64,000 bases of DNA from Acanthosoma haemorrhoidale (Eukaryota > Arthropoda > Insecta > Hemiptera > Acanthosomatidae): assembly GCA_930367205.1 (NCBI GenBank), contig OV884011.1, positions 166,357,226 to 166,421,225 of the forward strand, read 5' to 3'. The position numbers were made by a program, and so were the translations under genes. Each line of letters begins with the position of its first letter. The stretch's first letter is position 1. The notes under the pieces were generated by a model. It was given only the letters and a program-made list of their open reading frames with translations. It was not told where the DNA came from and made no database searches. Of this stretch, positions 1-11,704 are shown piece after piece.

Positions 1-309
1 AAAATACAAATTATAAACAAGTTATTAAAAACATCGAGCTCACTTTCGTGTAACATTAACACAAATAGTGTTTATTTTTAAAGGAATGATATTTTACACA
101 GGGATTCCGTGATGTAATAATTAAAAATAGTCCTGTAATTAAGAAATTGATTAGTGTTAAAATATAGGAATATTTTCTCTTCTAATCAACCGAGTAGAAT
201 CGTATCTGTTTAGCGACTGGATGACTGGGAATCCCGACAAAATTTGTTATATAAAAACGATATATATTACCATATAATATATTTTTAATATTGCCATACC
301 ATTGGCAAA

Positions 310-500
310 CAAGTTAGCTATAAATAAATAAAATAAATTAAAATAGGGTTCACTCAGCGTACATTCTTTGCATGAGATTGGCCACAGAGAATTCAAATTG
401 GGAAGGTTATCATTCGAGCAGGATAGCAAATCAGGTTGACCCCCCGGACTAGTCACGGGTTCGACTCCCGACGCCAGTAATTCGTTTTATTTGTCTAATA
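310..500 (+). repeat. tRNA-derived SINE copy
   Basis: A polymerase III B-box-like GGTTCGACTCC lies at 458-468, inside a tRNA-like stretch that begins near 405. The upstream segment (about 370-400, with 'ttgggaag') is also found upstream of the tRNA-like head near 53.25 kb, so the two belong to one family. The A box is degraded here. No tRNA cloverleaf closes, so this is a SINE head and not a tRNA gene. Confidence 0.5.
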
Positions 501-2270
501 AGCCTATTAATAATATCGGGATTCGTACTACTACATAATTGACTGTAGCAAAACGTTTATGTTTTTACAATTGTGTCTTTCTGTTATCGCCATTGTCCCC
601 TGTTCGAACTAAATACGTGAGACATAATTGATTAGTAATTTGAAATTTATAGTTTTGTAGATTCAAATTATTATTACAGAATTTGTTAGTTTTATTTAGT
701 GAGTTAGTAATTAACTAGTTTTAGAATTTTTTTTTTCATCATATTGAGTAGTTTAACAAATCAAAGTCCTGATTCTAAAAAAATAAATAAAGCTGAATAT
801 TCTTTGTTAGTGAACTGATACGTATACGACGATGAGGTTTCCAATGATGTTTCCATCTGGTATCTATGGAATTACTCTACTTGACAAGAAGTAATGAGGA
901 TTACCTCAGTGGCATACTTAAAGCTTTTGCTCCCTGGGGCGGTCCTCCGATTCGCCGCCCTTTCTAAGTCAATAGTGGTTATTAACAATTACTGAACATG
1001 AACAAAAAGTTATATCTTTTGTTTAAAAAGATTAAGACACGTAATGATGAAATGTAGGTAATTAATGTATGTTTTATCATATTGAGTAGTTTAACAAATT
1101 AAAGTCCTGATTCTAAAAACAGCCGATAAAATATAAAGCAACAGTAAAATAAAATGGTTTTCAGACCTCTTAATAAAACCGCCATCTCGGAGTTATGAGC
1201 CGTACTAGTAGTACTAGTAATGAGCCAAAGAGTAATAACAAATTCACCTTGATAACATAGTAAAAGAAAATACTCAAAGGTTTCGTGAAAATTTATTAGT
1301 GTAGCAACAATGATTTAGTACAAGGTATTGTGAATAATGAACCAACTACGAAGAAGCATAAAGACATTCTTTTTATTTTTGAGGTCTTTAGGTTTTAGTT
1401 TCTTTCTGTTTTCCTTCATATAAATAAGTCGATATTTCAGTTTGGAGGCATAACTACTTTTTTGTTGTTTAAGTATGTATTGAGCCCGTGTCCATAAAAC
1501 AATATCCTGGTTATTTGTAATTTAAGTGAACTATCATTCAGTCAAAATAGTCATTTAAATCGTTGTCTGAGGCAACTATAACATCGTGGAACATACATAC
1601 ATCCTTTTCATGAATGAAAGTAGAGCCTCTACCTACGCAGGGTACATATTAATGGATTTTTCGGCCGGTTGTTGAGGAGTTGATGAGAAATTGAGAAAGG
1701 CCAGCGGTAGGTAGGGCCATTGAAGAAGGCGTAGGTAGGACTGCGTGGGGATACTTCCGCGGCAGGCCTTTGTCATCAGGTCCCCGCCATCACAAATGCA
1801 AAACAGGGGCTAGCCGTCGCTCACGAACGATCAATTCCTAACCTAGCAGAATGTTTCGATCTGAACTTTAAAGATAATATTAAACAAATGGAAATATAAT
1901 CATTGGTGTTCTGCTAAAATATAACTGGAAACATGAAATAAGTAAGATTTCGTATATTTAATAGTCAATTACGTGTAGCCACGAGTTTAGCCAAAAATAA
2001 ATTCATCATTGGGAAAGGCGTCCACTCGTGCAAAGGTTGGTATAGGCTATAAAATAAATGAAACTTGAAAGGTTTTATGAAACAATTGAAGTTTTGAGAC
2101 CCAATAATCAAGTATTTTAATTTCACAATCCTTTAGCCAGTAATTAACAAATCATCATTAATTATTCAATTATGCGGAGTTATTTAAGTATCTCTTGATA
2201 TTGTTTCTTCCTTTTCTATGTACTTTATTTCGTTTGTAAATATATTTCTAGAAGTATATACATTTAGTTA
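501..2270. other. Non-coding AT-rich stretch
   Basis: No coding sequence is recognisable. Two copies of a short sentence ('catattgagtagtttaaca...', about 738-780 and 1078-1120) form a direct repeat about 340 bases apart. A small GC-richer island at about 1660-1830 looks unlike its surroundings and is probably part of an unidentified interspersed repeat. Confidence 0.5.
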
Positions 2271-2273
2271 AAT

Positions 2274-2594
2274 GTCTTGAGAAAAGACTGACAAGGGGCC
2301 AACATACGAGGCTTAAAATACAAGAACCTACCAGACGCTTTGGACAACTCCACCAAAAGTGCTGAAAACAATTGTTTATAATGCCCCTTACTACATCAGC
2401 AACAGAATTGTTCATAATCACCTTGTGCTCACGAAATTCAACAAAATTTTGTCAACAACCCTAATCCCCCAGCAAAGTCTTTATATAGCTTCATGCATCC
2501 CTATAAGACACTGAAGAATAAAGTTTCTCCAATGTATGCCCTGAGTGTCTGTGGCTCTCACGCTCTAGGTCAGCCCGCTCATACTGATCTGCAC
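2274..2594 (+). repeat. Candidate solo LTR
   Basis: This stretch is richer in GC than its flanks and carries a TATA-like 'ttatatag' near 2481 followed about 40 bases later by AATAAA near 2518, the usual promoter plus polyadenylation layout of an LTR. It could begin TGTC and end CACA, but no target-site duplication is visible and no second copy lies in the window. The call rests only on this layout. Confidence 0.25.
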
Positions 2595-2599
2595 ATACT

Positions 2600-4600
2600 C
2601 GACTGAAATAGGAAACCGAGGAATTCGTCTGTATATCTCTGCTTTCTGTTTATTTATGCCGCAAGAGTTATTTTATGTCACGAAAAAAATTAATTCAAGG
2701 CCAATAGATTCAGGAATGAGCCGCCTTGATTGGTGAATGTAAAAAAAATCTGATTTAAATATATTTAGTGGTCGCTATTGGTTTTTAAACCATAATACAC
2801 CGAGTCTGTTCTGCGGCTCTGAAATAAAACTGTTCAATACCAGGAAAGAATTGAACCAGGGCAGTCAATACTACACACATATGGGGCTTAGAGATTAAAT
2901 ATGGTGTCACATAAGATAGACCGTACAATCATATAAGATTAAAAGTGTCTATAAATAAAATATAATCATGTTATGTAAGTTAATTTTTCACTGTTGAGGC
3001 ATTCTCAACGGCCGATAGTTTAATCTAAATTTATTATGTTTATGAAATCACAGCATATTATACGTTTTTATATTTTAATTAGCTGATTCTGAAGAGAAAC
3101 TTTTGACCGAATATTTTCAAATATGGTCGCTATATTGAATTCTGACACCGCGTAATTGAACATTGTGAGATAATTCCCGAACGATTCATTTACTCTGCTC
3201 TATCTCTATCACGATTATCAAGTATCGATTGTAACCTACCTGAGTTGTTTTATTTATGTTTTTTCCCACACGTTCTAAAAGTCACATTATTTCTAATTAT
3301 GCCAATTTTGGAGTTTGTTAATGTTTATTTAGGGTGGAAATTTAGCGAGACTAATTTTTAGAGGACTTGTGTTTATCCAGTTGATCAAATTATCCTGAAA
3401 TTTAAATATTATGTTCAACAATACCTCAAGTTGATCAAGTTGTAGATTGAAATAGAATAACAAAGAAGTATGAAAACAAAATTAATCGTGTAAAAATGTG
3501 GTGACGTTTGGCTAAGTTTTAATAATTCTCAAGTGATTACAATGGAATAATAAGAGGTTTATTTACTAAATATTTTTGCTTCTTTAAAAAAATAGTCGAT
3601 TAGAGTAATTTAGCAAAATATGTAAGACAAGATATTATTATTAGTAATTTAAAAATAATTTTTTATATTACCTGCTGAATCAAAAATTATTCTCTTTTAC
3701 TTCTTTAAGTCTTGAATATTTTTTACGAATAAATGAATTTGCTGGAGAAATCCTTTTGTATACAGGCTTCTATTTAGACATTTCTTGAGGCGAAGGATTG
3801 AAAATATTTAAGTAATAATGTTGAGTCCTGATTAATTGAATTGTTTACCATAAATGTAAACTCGCAAAAAATTATTTAAAAAATAACTAGTGCCTAGTAC
3901 CCCTAGGCTCCACCATAGGTAGACTCTCACTACCTTCCCGAACCCACCCGCCTACTTTAGGCATCCCACGCCCATATCCTTCTCATACTTCCTTCAAATG
4001 GGAAAGGCACCCATCAATCCAAAATAATTTCCCCACATCCTATTTTTATAAGTTTGAGAGCTATGAAAAAAAAAATTATAAAAACTTATAATCCAAGATA
4101 AGTATCTTTTTATTTTTCCCTTATCCTATTTTTATTATTTTGAGAGATATGGGAGGAACAAAAAAAAATTATTATATAAAGATTATGAAATGAAAAAAAA
4201 ATATATATATATATATAGTTGAGGTGCGAGAGATCCTGTCATAAAAGACAGTATTTTTGGTAGTCTATGGAATGTGCATTTCTGTAGTTTGTCCTCCTCT
4301 TCTTCGCAAGAATTGTCTGGGTTCGATTGTTTAAGTAGAAGGAAAATTTATTTTATTACGGCTTCGAACATTAGCTGAGGCGACTCCTGATAAAAAAAAC
4401 TTCCCTCTTATATCTGATATATAAGATATATATCGCCTCAAATGAGATTAATGGTGGCAACACTGGACTAATAATATTCTTGAAGGCCAATTTTGATGTT
4501 TAATGAATTATGGAAAAGAAGGATTTTTGTGTAGGTTGTCGCTTACTAGTCACTTGGTCATGCTATCGTAACATTGATATATCCTGCTTTAATTTTTTTA
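2600..4600. other. Non-coding AT-rich stretch
   Basis: No exon, RNA gene or transposase remnant is recognisable. There is a short (AT)n microsatellite near 4200-4218 and a GC-richer patch at about 3895-4020 of unknown origin. Confidence 0.5.
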
Positions 4601-4608
4601 AGTTTTTA

Positions 4609-4674
4609 TTGTTAGATGTAAGTTAGTTGTGTATGTAGTAACTATATGAGAAATAAAGTGAGCCCCATAACTTT
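4609..4674 (+). mobile_element. Partial copy of a small TA-flanked MITE
   Basis: The right half matches the complete 143-bp MITE at 15361-15503: the internal 'gttagatg...agttagtt' segment is followed by the terminal repeat variant GTGAGCCCCATAACTTT (4658-4674) and then TA. The left terminal repeat is not recognisable, so this copy is truncated or heavily decayed. Confidence 0.55.
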
Positions 4675-4679
4675 TAATA

Positions 4680-7549
4680 AATTCAGTCGTATAATGTATA
4701 TCATTATACTTTTGTACAATGCAGATCACTTTTAGTAGAAAACAGAATTGGTATAAAATGTAGCGAAGATACAGGAAATATAATGAAGCAATTGTAAATG
4801 GAATCTATATTTTGTAACGTATATTAATTCTGTAACAAGGGTGACAAAAAAAAAATATGTATGCATTTTCTCGTAATATGATTTGCTAGGAAAAAAAAGG
4901 GGGGGGTGTAAAAAATCATGACTTGATTTTGAAGAAATAAAGCATTTTAAATAAAGATCTTTTAAGCTTCCTGCTAACTTATAAGGAAGTAATTACTTAA
5001 GCGTTGGGTGACAAGACCATTGATTACAATTTTGTCAACTTTAAAACCAGGACTTTTTTTTTTTTTCATGTTATTTCTCCTTAGATTTCTCTTGAATTAA
5101 TAAGCTTTCATATGGTTCTGAACTTTTTTTAAAAGTATTTAGTATTTAGAGATTGTCCAGAGCTGCTAAGCTAGCTAAAATCATAGCATAGATTACAAAA
5201 AATAATTGGCATGAGTGTATACTTAGGAATTTTATTTTAATAAAAAAAAGAACAAACCAAGATAATCTATAATATAAATTTCTAATTTAGCTTCTTATTC
5301 TTTGTATATATTTTTTAAGAGAATTTGATGCCAATAACGACTCTATTTCTTGATATTTTTTATATAATTTCATACAGGTCTGGTAAAAATTACATTTAGT
5401 AAGTAGTAAACACCTGAGGGTTTAAAAATATAATTGAGCTTTATAATTTCCTAAATTGTACTGGTTATATTTTACAAGAAACCAGGACAAATAAGTCCAA
5501 CGTGGGTCACATCAACCATATATTCAAAACTATGTTAGTTAATACTTAAATAACTTCTTTCTAAGTTGATTTTTTTTTTTTCATTTGAATACTGAAGCGA
5601 AGATGCTCAATCCAAAAACGGAAAACACTAGAAGGAAAAACAGTCGGTAATTTCAGGGAATAAACTTAAGAATGACAAGACTTTCAACGGGAATTTCATT
5701 CCAGGAAGTTACAATTTGTAACTGTGACTATTCGATAGGGGGTGACGAATCCCTTATCAATTAATTGTCGCACCCGCAGTTACTATCTACCGTCGTCCAC
5801 AAGTCTACAACAGAGCTACACTTTTCACGATAATAAAGGCATATAGGTTTACATCGTTTTAATTTCTTCACCAAGAGTGTCCAGATTCCTCCAGTGCAGG
5901 AGACTTCTACAGAGACTTCCGTCTTAAAATGTACAGGCAACCTCGGAGAAAAGCCCCAAAAAGAAAATGTAAGGTCATAAATACTTGAAAAAAATCTATT
6001 CATTTTCCGCCAAAAATACTTCGTTTTATTCACGTCTCGGTAACTTTTAGCTTTGATTTTGATTAGAACAACATATATATTACGATGACTGATAGGCTTA
6101 TTAATAAAACTATGGATCAAATCTTAGGTTTTGGGCAATAGCATTTAGGCAAAACAGGAATTTTATAAAATCAAAATCGTGCAATTCACATAGAAGAGGA
6201 AAAATACTTGTTTGTGTCCAATCGAAGGAATAGATGAGATTTTTCTTTTTTTTTTTAGTAATTTAGAATACAGGGAGCTCATTCTCTTTTTTTTTCCTCT
6301 TGACTGAACCCCCCCCCCCCCCCTCGACCTAGGATTACCCCATGGCATCTGCCTCCATTTCAATACAAATTTATTAATTCAGAAAAGCTAAAATTTCTTG
6401 AGGTACCAACAACGATGTGAGTTCATTAAGTACTTGGATGGGAAAAGACATATTGAATCCTCATTTGATGATATAATTGGTATAATTATATACCCCGACC
6501 AGTGTTTCATTTACGATGTATTATTGTATATCATATATATTACAACAAGAATATCCTAGGAAAAAATTGTTTGCTTCACCGTCCGTTAAGGGAATAATGG
6601 GAAAACGATCTGTGTGCAAATGCGGGAAATATTTGTTCGGTGGCAGGTGCTGCATCGAATACCAGCCTTCAAGAGGTGCCACGATCGCTCTTCACTTGTC
6701 GACGACGATGAATCACTCCAGAGGATAACTCAGTATATGACCGCACCAGAATTAGCGGGTACGGTAGAATAACTTTTGGTCAAAACCTAGTAACAGTTTC
6801 TTTATGTCGGACAGAATGAACGAGTCGTTAGTGAACATTGGCTGACACGTACCTGTTATTGACCCATAAGGCGAGAAGAGCAGAGAAAGAGCACCTCGCC
6901 TTGGAAGCCGCGGAGCTGCACTGGCGGCCTTAGGGACTCCGCGCCCCCCTGGACCGGACAAAAAACACCAACAGGTGGCCGCCCCTCCCCAGGTGGCCGC
7001 TATACTATCCGGGAGGAAAACATCTGTGGAGGTCCCGACTAATTGGTAGCACCTCCCAGGATAGCGGGAGGTAAATAGGGAGGAATAAGTGAGCTGAGGC
7101 CGACAAAGAGGTACAAACACTACCTCGGTTCGAAGATCCGATCAAGTGGGCAAAGGAGCAATGCCACGGCGATTAAGGGTTTCAAATACTAATTACTCAT
7201 TGATTGATTGATTTTCATTCAAACGCAGTTGTTATAACAAGTGAAGCAGTATTTTTCACCAAACGAAGATATAAAATTATATTTAGGAATGCAGATCACC
7301 GGCTCACTTTTGACCTAGATATAGACTAAATATGCACATCCCGAAAATTATCGATATCTCTAATTCTAAAATTAATATTAATGATAAATTACTCATTAAT
7401 TCATAGTGAGTTTATTATTTGTTTGTAAAGCCCGTACTTACGCAGCACCTAGTTGGAACTTAGTCAGTAAAGTCAATATCAGCGTTAGATATGCAATCAT
7501 TGCTAATATTCTTAATCTTAGTACAAAACGAGTTGGATTTTATATAGTT
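4680..7549. other. Non-coding stretch
   Basis: Open frames here (for example 5761-6120 and 6752-7120, both minus) resemble no family I know and lie among stop-rich sequence, so they are not called as genes. A 15-base C run lies at 6309-6323. The GC-richer block at about 6840-7130 is probably an unidentified repeat. Confidence 0.45.
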
Positions 7550-7575
7550 ACATGTTACAACAAAGGTTTCTTGTA

Positions 7576-8414
7576 AAGGGTGTCCCAGAATTAACGCAAG
7601 ATTTGAATTTGCCGCCGTTTGTGCAGTAAAGTGCTGGCAACCCTAAAAAAAAAAACAATTTGACAACTGACAGTTTAGGGTTAGTAAAAATGGAGAGTTA
7701 CACGATACAACAACGTGTCTTTATTGTTGAACATTATCTCAAAAATAATAAAAGTTTGGTGGCCGCAGTTCGAAAATTTCATACAAAATATGGTCGGAAT
7801 AGTGTTCCGACTTCATCAACTGTGAAGAGATTAATTGAAACATTTAGGGAGCCTGGATCAGTTGGAGACACTAAACACACTGGTCGTCCAAAAACAAGCC
7901 GTTCAAATGTCAATATCGAAGTAGTGCGTGAGAGTGTTGTCGTAAATTGGATGATATTGATATGTGGTTTCAACAAGATGGTGCCACATATCATACAGCC
8001 CATGAAACAATTCAAATACTGCATGAGACATTTCCAGGTCGTGTGCTCTCTCGTTTCGGTGATCAGAATTGGCCCCCTAGATCGTGTGATTTAACACCTT
8101 TAGATTTCTTTTTATGGGGTTATTTGAAGTCAAATGTGTATGTCAACAAGCCTACATCCACCCGTGCATCAAAAGAGGAAATTCAACGCTGCATCAACGA
8201 AATTCAAATACATTTATGCCAAATGGTCATGGAAAATTTCGACAAAAGAGTGCGTATGTGCCAGCAAAGTGGTGGAGGCCATTTGCCCGATGTGTTATTC
8301 CATAAATAACCCTATCCTATTTACTTTATAATTCAATAAAAAAATAAAAACAAAAATACTAAAAACTGTGTTTTCTATTTAAATCAAATCTTGTGTTAAT
8401 TCTGGGACACCCTT
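7576..8414 (+). mobile_element. Deleted mariner element (DD41D type)
   Basis: An 839-bp element has near-identical terminal inverted repeats of about 35 bases starting AAGGGTGTCCCAGAATTA, flanked on both sides by the target duplication TA (7574-7575 and 8415-8416). It is shorter than the usual 1.3 kb because the middle of the transposase gene is missing, so it cannot move by itself. The matching place in the right arm of the inverted repeat lacks it and has a single TA, which confirms the boundaries independently. Confidence 0.9.
7690..8309 (+). pseudogene. Mariner transposase, internally deleted
   Basis: The N-terminal part reads in frame from the ATG at 7690 and shows the helix-turn-helix DNA-binding region (MESYTIQQ..., ending near RPKTSR). 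Near 7940 the frame changes and the sequence jumps to the C-terminal catalytic half (FQQDGA, then WPPRSCDLTPLDFFLWGY, ending at the stop before 8310). Forty-one residues separate the Asp of QDGA from the Asp of PLD, the spacing of the DD41D mariner group. The stretch that should hold the first catalytic Asp has been deleted. It is therefore a non-functional copy. Confidence 0.9.
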
Positions 8415-9353
8415 TATATTGCATAGAATTAAATTGCTTGCTAGGTATTATAGTGGTTATTACATGATTGTCCTTTCGTACAGGCCCAGGTAAAAGATAG
8501 ATTAACTGCGTTTTGGTCCTTTCGTTTCCAATTTGACAAATGGTGGCTTACTGGCTCTGAACAACCCCCGAATACTAATAAGACACTACTTCAAAATTAG
8601 CTTAGCTAAGGTAGGTGTTTTTTTTTAAAGGTTTCATACAAAAATGGTGAAAGTAAGCAATAACACTATACCCGAATCAATTACCCATGGAACGAAACAA
8701 TTTTACACCTCACTTCCTAATATTATTGATCAATACGTCCAGATCTTTAATTTAATTTAACTACTTAATCTGATATGACAATTTGATGTACGAGTATGCT
8801 TGTGTAGTTTTTATCTATTTGTATCGCATTTTTATAGCTTGTTTTGTCAGTGCATAAGTCTGAGAAATTAATGGTTTAATCCGTGTCACGTTTCCCGACC
8901 AAAGTATAACAATTCAAATAATAAATGTATATGATGAGTTTATTTTCAAGTGCGAGTAGACGAGATTGTTGGAAGATCGCCTTAGATTAGATTGAAGAAG
9001 GTTGTTGTCATCAAGTTTAATAATGGTCAATATGTAGACATGCTATGTATTTATGTTTTAGCTCCTTGCATGAGATGGATGGCGATGGATGTTTAAAACA
9101 TCCCCTACCATCTCAAACTAGTCACCTAATGCACAGATAGTGGAAATGTTGTTACATTAATACATTTGATGAAAACCAAACAACTCTCATTTCTTTCCGC
9201 TTGGCTAACACATACATAACACGTACATTGTACGTAGACTGCAAATGTAAGACATGCAGGGGAGTAAGCCCAAGGGATTCTGTGATTTATTTTTTAATTC
9301 AGCGAAACTATCAAACTTGCCCTTGATCTGGACAATTAGTGACGCCACAGACT

Positions 9354-9697
9354 GTCGTGTTGCAACTGTTTTGCAAGGATTGTTTCCTATTTGGCCACTT
9401 CCGCGATGCGATAGTTCTGCACCATATCTAGGCGGCTCTGGGTTTATCGCTTGCCGTTTGTAGGAAGTGATTGCCGATAATTAATTATATTTCCAGCGAT
9501 CTAACAGCTTATAGCGTATCTCTACTATAAGCAAATGGCTGATGAACAGTTTGATATTGTTTGTCGGTGCTCTATGAAGTGAAGAATCTATCCCCTTCCG
9601 AAAGAAAACAGACCTTAAATTTTATCAGCAACTAGCTTTTTTGCCTAAGTTAAAATCTTAAGGCAATAAGTCTATTTTCATAGAACCCATCTTTATA
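9354..9697. other. Spacer between repeat arm and Tigger-like element
   Basis: Unique sequence between the left inverted-repeat arm and the TA flanking the Tigger-like element. No coding signal is seen. Confidence 0.5.
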
Positions 9698-10707
9698 CAG
9701 TAGAATCCCAATAATTCGTATTGCCAAGGGACTGACAGTTTGGTACGAATTATCGGGAATACCAATTATCAGGAGTACAAAATTAAAAAACGTATTAATG
9801 CAAACATGTATGTATTAAGAAGTATGTACAATGTAGTAAGGATAAAAACTATGCAATAAACACTGCTTAATACTAAAATAAACAATAAACAATACATGCA
9901 ATAAAAAATATGTACATACTTATGTTCTAGATTAAATATACACCAATCATTTGTACAAAAAAAATGCATAATTTTTTTTTGACGCAATCCTTGCAGACGG
10001 GTATTTTCAATTCCTTTGTATATTTCCTCCTACTGGTACATTTGAATTCCTTGCTTGCGCGACCACTTTTTTAAGTTCTTTTCAAGTTGTGGGTATTCAC
10101 CAGTTTTGAAGCGATTTACTTTGGTGCTTGATGTCTGGGAAGTGATTTTGTCCATGTTCTTCAGGATTGACGTGATCGTGGAACGAGGGACGTTATAACG
10201 CTTGGATACGTAAATTTCCTTAAAACCACTGTCCACGGCCTTTATGAATGGTTGTTACTCTTTAATAGAGAGGCTAACTATTTTCGGATGCATGATAACG
10301 TAAACAATAACGAAAAGGAGACTGAACTGTAGAAACAAAAGAAAAGCTTAGTACAATTCCTAAAACGTCCCCTCTCTCCTCTCCTTATTTCCTTTCAGTA
10401 AAAGGAGTACGAATTACATATGGGATTTCATAGAAAACATTTATCTCGCACTCGTTCTGCTTTCTGGTTTCTCACTGTCCTCTTTCCCTTTCTTGACACA
10501 GTACGAATTAACGAGGTTTTTAAGTTGGAAATACGTATTATAAGACGTTTTAAGTAACCTTGAGCATAAAAATAATACGAATTACCGAGGGGACTGAAAT
10601 GCATTGTTTTTATACCACTTAGCGGGATTTTCTCTGAGGACTGGCAAATTTGTACGAATTAGCCGGAAATACGAATAATCGGGATACGAAATATCGGGAT
10701 TCCACTG
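9698..10707 (-). mobile_element. Tigger/pogo-like element, non-autonomous
   Basis: A 1010-bp element bounded by terminal inverted repeats, CAGTAGAATCCCAATAATTC on the left and, on the reverse strand, CAGTGGAATCCCGATATTTC on the right, each next to TA (9696-9697 and 10708-10709). It retains only the DNA-binding part of a transposase. The words TACGAATTA and TACGAATAA recur near 10403, 10500, 10575, 10653 and 10668, close to the right end, and may be transposase-binding repeats. It sits in the spacer of the large inverted repeat. Confidence 0.85.
10030..10293 (-). pseudogene. Tigger-like transposase N-terminus remnant
   Basis: Read on the minus strand from about 10293, the sequence gives a pipsqueak/CENP-B-type helix-turn-helix (IKAVDSGFKEIYVSKRYNVP, then RSTITSILKNMDKI). 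One stop codon interrupts it after SLSIKE near 10255. No CENP-B second domain and no DDE catalytic region follow, so only the DNA-binding start of the protein survives. Confidence 0.8.
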
Positions 10708-10940
10708 TATTAGGTTTGAAAAAAAAAACCCACACTTTCACAAACCTTTTTTTTTGTTTAAAACCCTTTATTCATTATACAGCTAGTGAGTTGCAGATTC
10801 CTCATTGTGGAATCTTTACATAAATACAGATCGCGCTAATTATATTTACTGTAGCTTAGCTACATTTTATATAATGTGTGAGGTTTAAAGAATGTTTCTA
10901 TGGTAGGCCGATGTACAGAATACAAGGCGTGTAAACATAG

Positions 10941-11035
10941 AAAGTGATAGGGCTCACTTAGAATACTAACCTAAATCTAACTAACTTAACCTAGTTTTTC
11001 CGAAAATCCTTTTGTCATCGATTTTGGAATGGGGA
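10941..11035 (-). mobile_element. Partial copy of the small TA-flanked MITE
   Basis: It begins with the terminal repeat variant AAAGTGATAGGGCTCAC (10941-10957) and continues with 'aactaacttaacctag' and 'cttttgtcatcgat', which follow the reverse complement of the complete MITE at 15361-15503. The second terminal repeat is lost or mutated. Confidence 0.6.
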
Positions 11036-11704
11036 TCACGATTATTAAATTATTATTATTAATCAAAAACGGTCTTAATATTTTAGTGAAAATTACATTC
11101 AAAAAAATTTTTCTATTCAAACAAAATTTAAATAATGACATTCATTGAAACTAAAAATTCATGTGTACCTGTGTACCAAGTTTGGTGTAAATTGCTAATC
11201 CTGAGTTACGCTGGAACACACATACATCCACTTTCGTAAACTTAGATTTAGGCTAAGCCCTCCGAACTGTAGACAACGTACCATTTTACATTTCAAACTC
11301 ATCCCTATGAGTCAAGGCTCTTTTCAACTCCTTATCCACTCATACTTATAATCCTCCCTGTCGCCTACATTGCGAAACGGTCGAAGAGGGAGTGCAGGGG
11401 GAGCTCCGCTCGTTTAAGGGTTATTTACCTTGGGAATGGGAGGAAGGGGGCTCTTGGGCAGAATGCGTATGTATATATTGTATGAATGGAAATTGCGCGT
11501 AAGTATAAATGGATGACTTATTACAACCCAATTAATAATGCTGCATAAGCAAACTTTAATTTTCATTAAATAAAGAGCTTATAAATGAATAAACAGATTT
11601 AGGCGAAAACACATTTGGTTGGGTAACGTGACACGGATTAAACTATTAATTCCTCAGAGTTATGCACTGCGAAAACAAGCGTTATAGCTCTGCATTAGGT
11701 GACT
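11036..11704. other. Spacer with internal direct repeat
   Basis: Non-coding. The segment 11617-11690 ('gtaacgtgacacggattaaa...') is a diverged direct copy of 12155-12222 inside the right inverted-repeat arm, and 'gcattaggtgactagt' at about 11692 recurs at about 11929. The repeat unit therefore contains or abuts smaller duplications. Confidence 0.6.

Larger units (their letters stand above)
7550..9353 (+). repeat. Left arm of a long inverted repeat
   Basis: After removing the mariner at 7576-8414 and its extra TA, about 963 bases of this arm pair in reverse complement with 11705-12663 (959 bases). In the stretch I compared base by base (about 8820-8960 against 12110-12240) there are only two differences, both transitions. 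The outermost 26 bases (7550-7575) are identical in both arms, but the segment just right of the mariner (8415-8465) is much more diverged. The arms could be terminal repeats of a foldback-type element or two inserted copies of one repeat in opposite orientation. Confidence 0.85.

Noticed and set aside
5761..6120. 119-codon open frame on the minus strand
   Set aside because: No recognisable family, no splice context and no supporting neighbours; open frames of this size arise by chance in a 64-kb window.
6752..7120. 122-codon open frame on the minus strand in a GC-richer patch
   Set aside because: Sequence is low in domain character and GC-rich DNA has fewer stops by chance; more likely part of an unidentified repeat.
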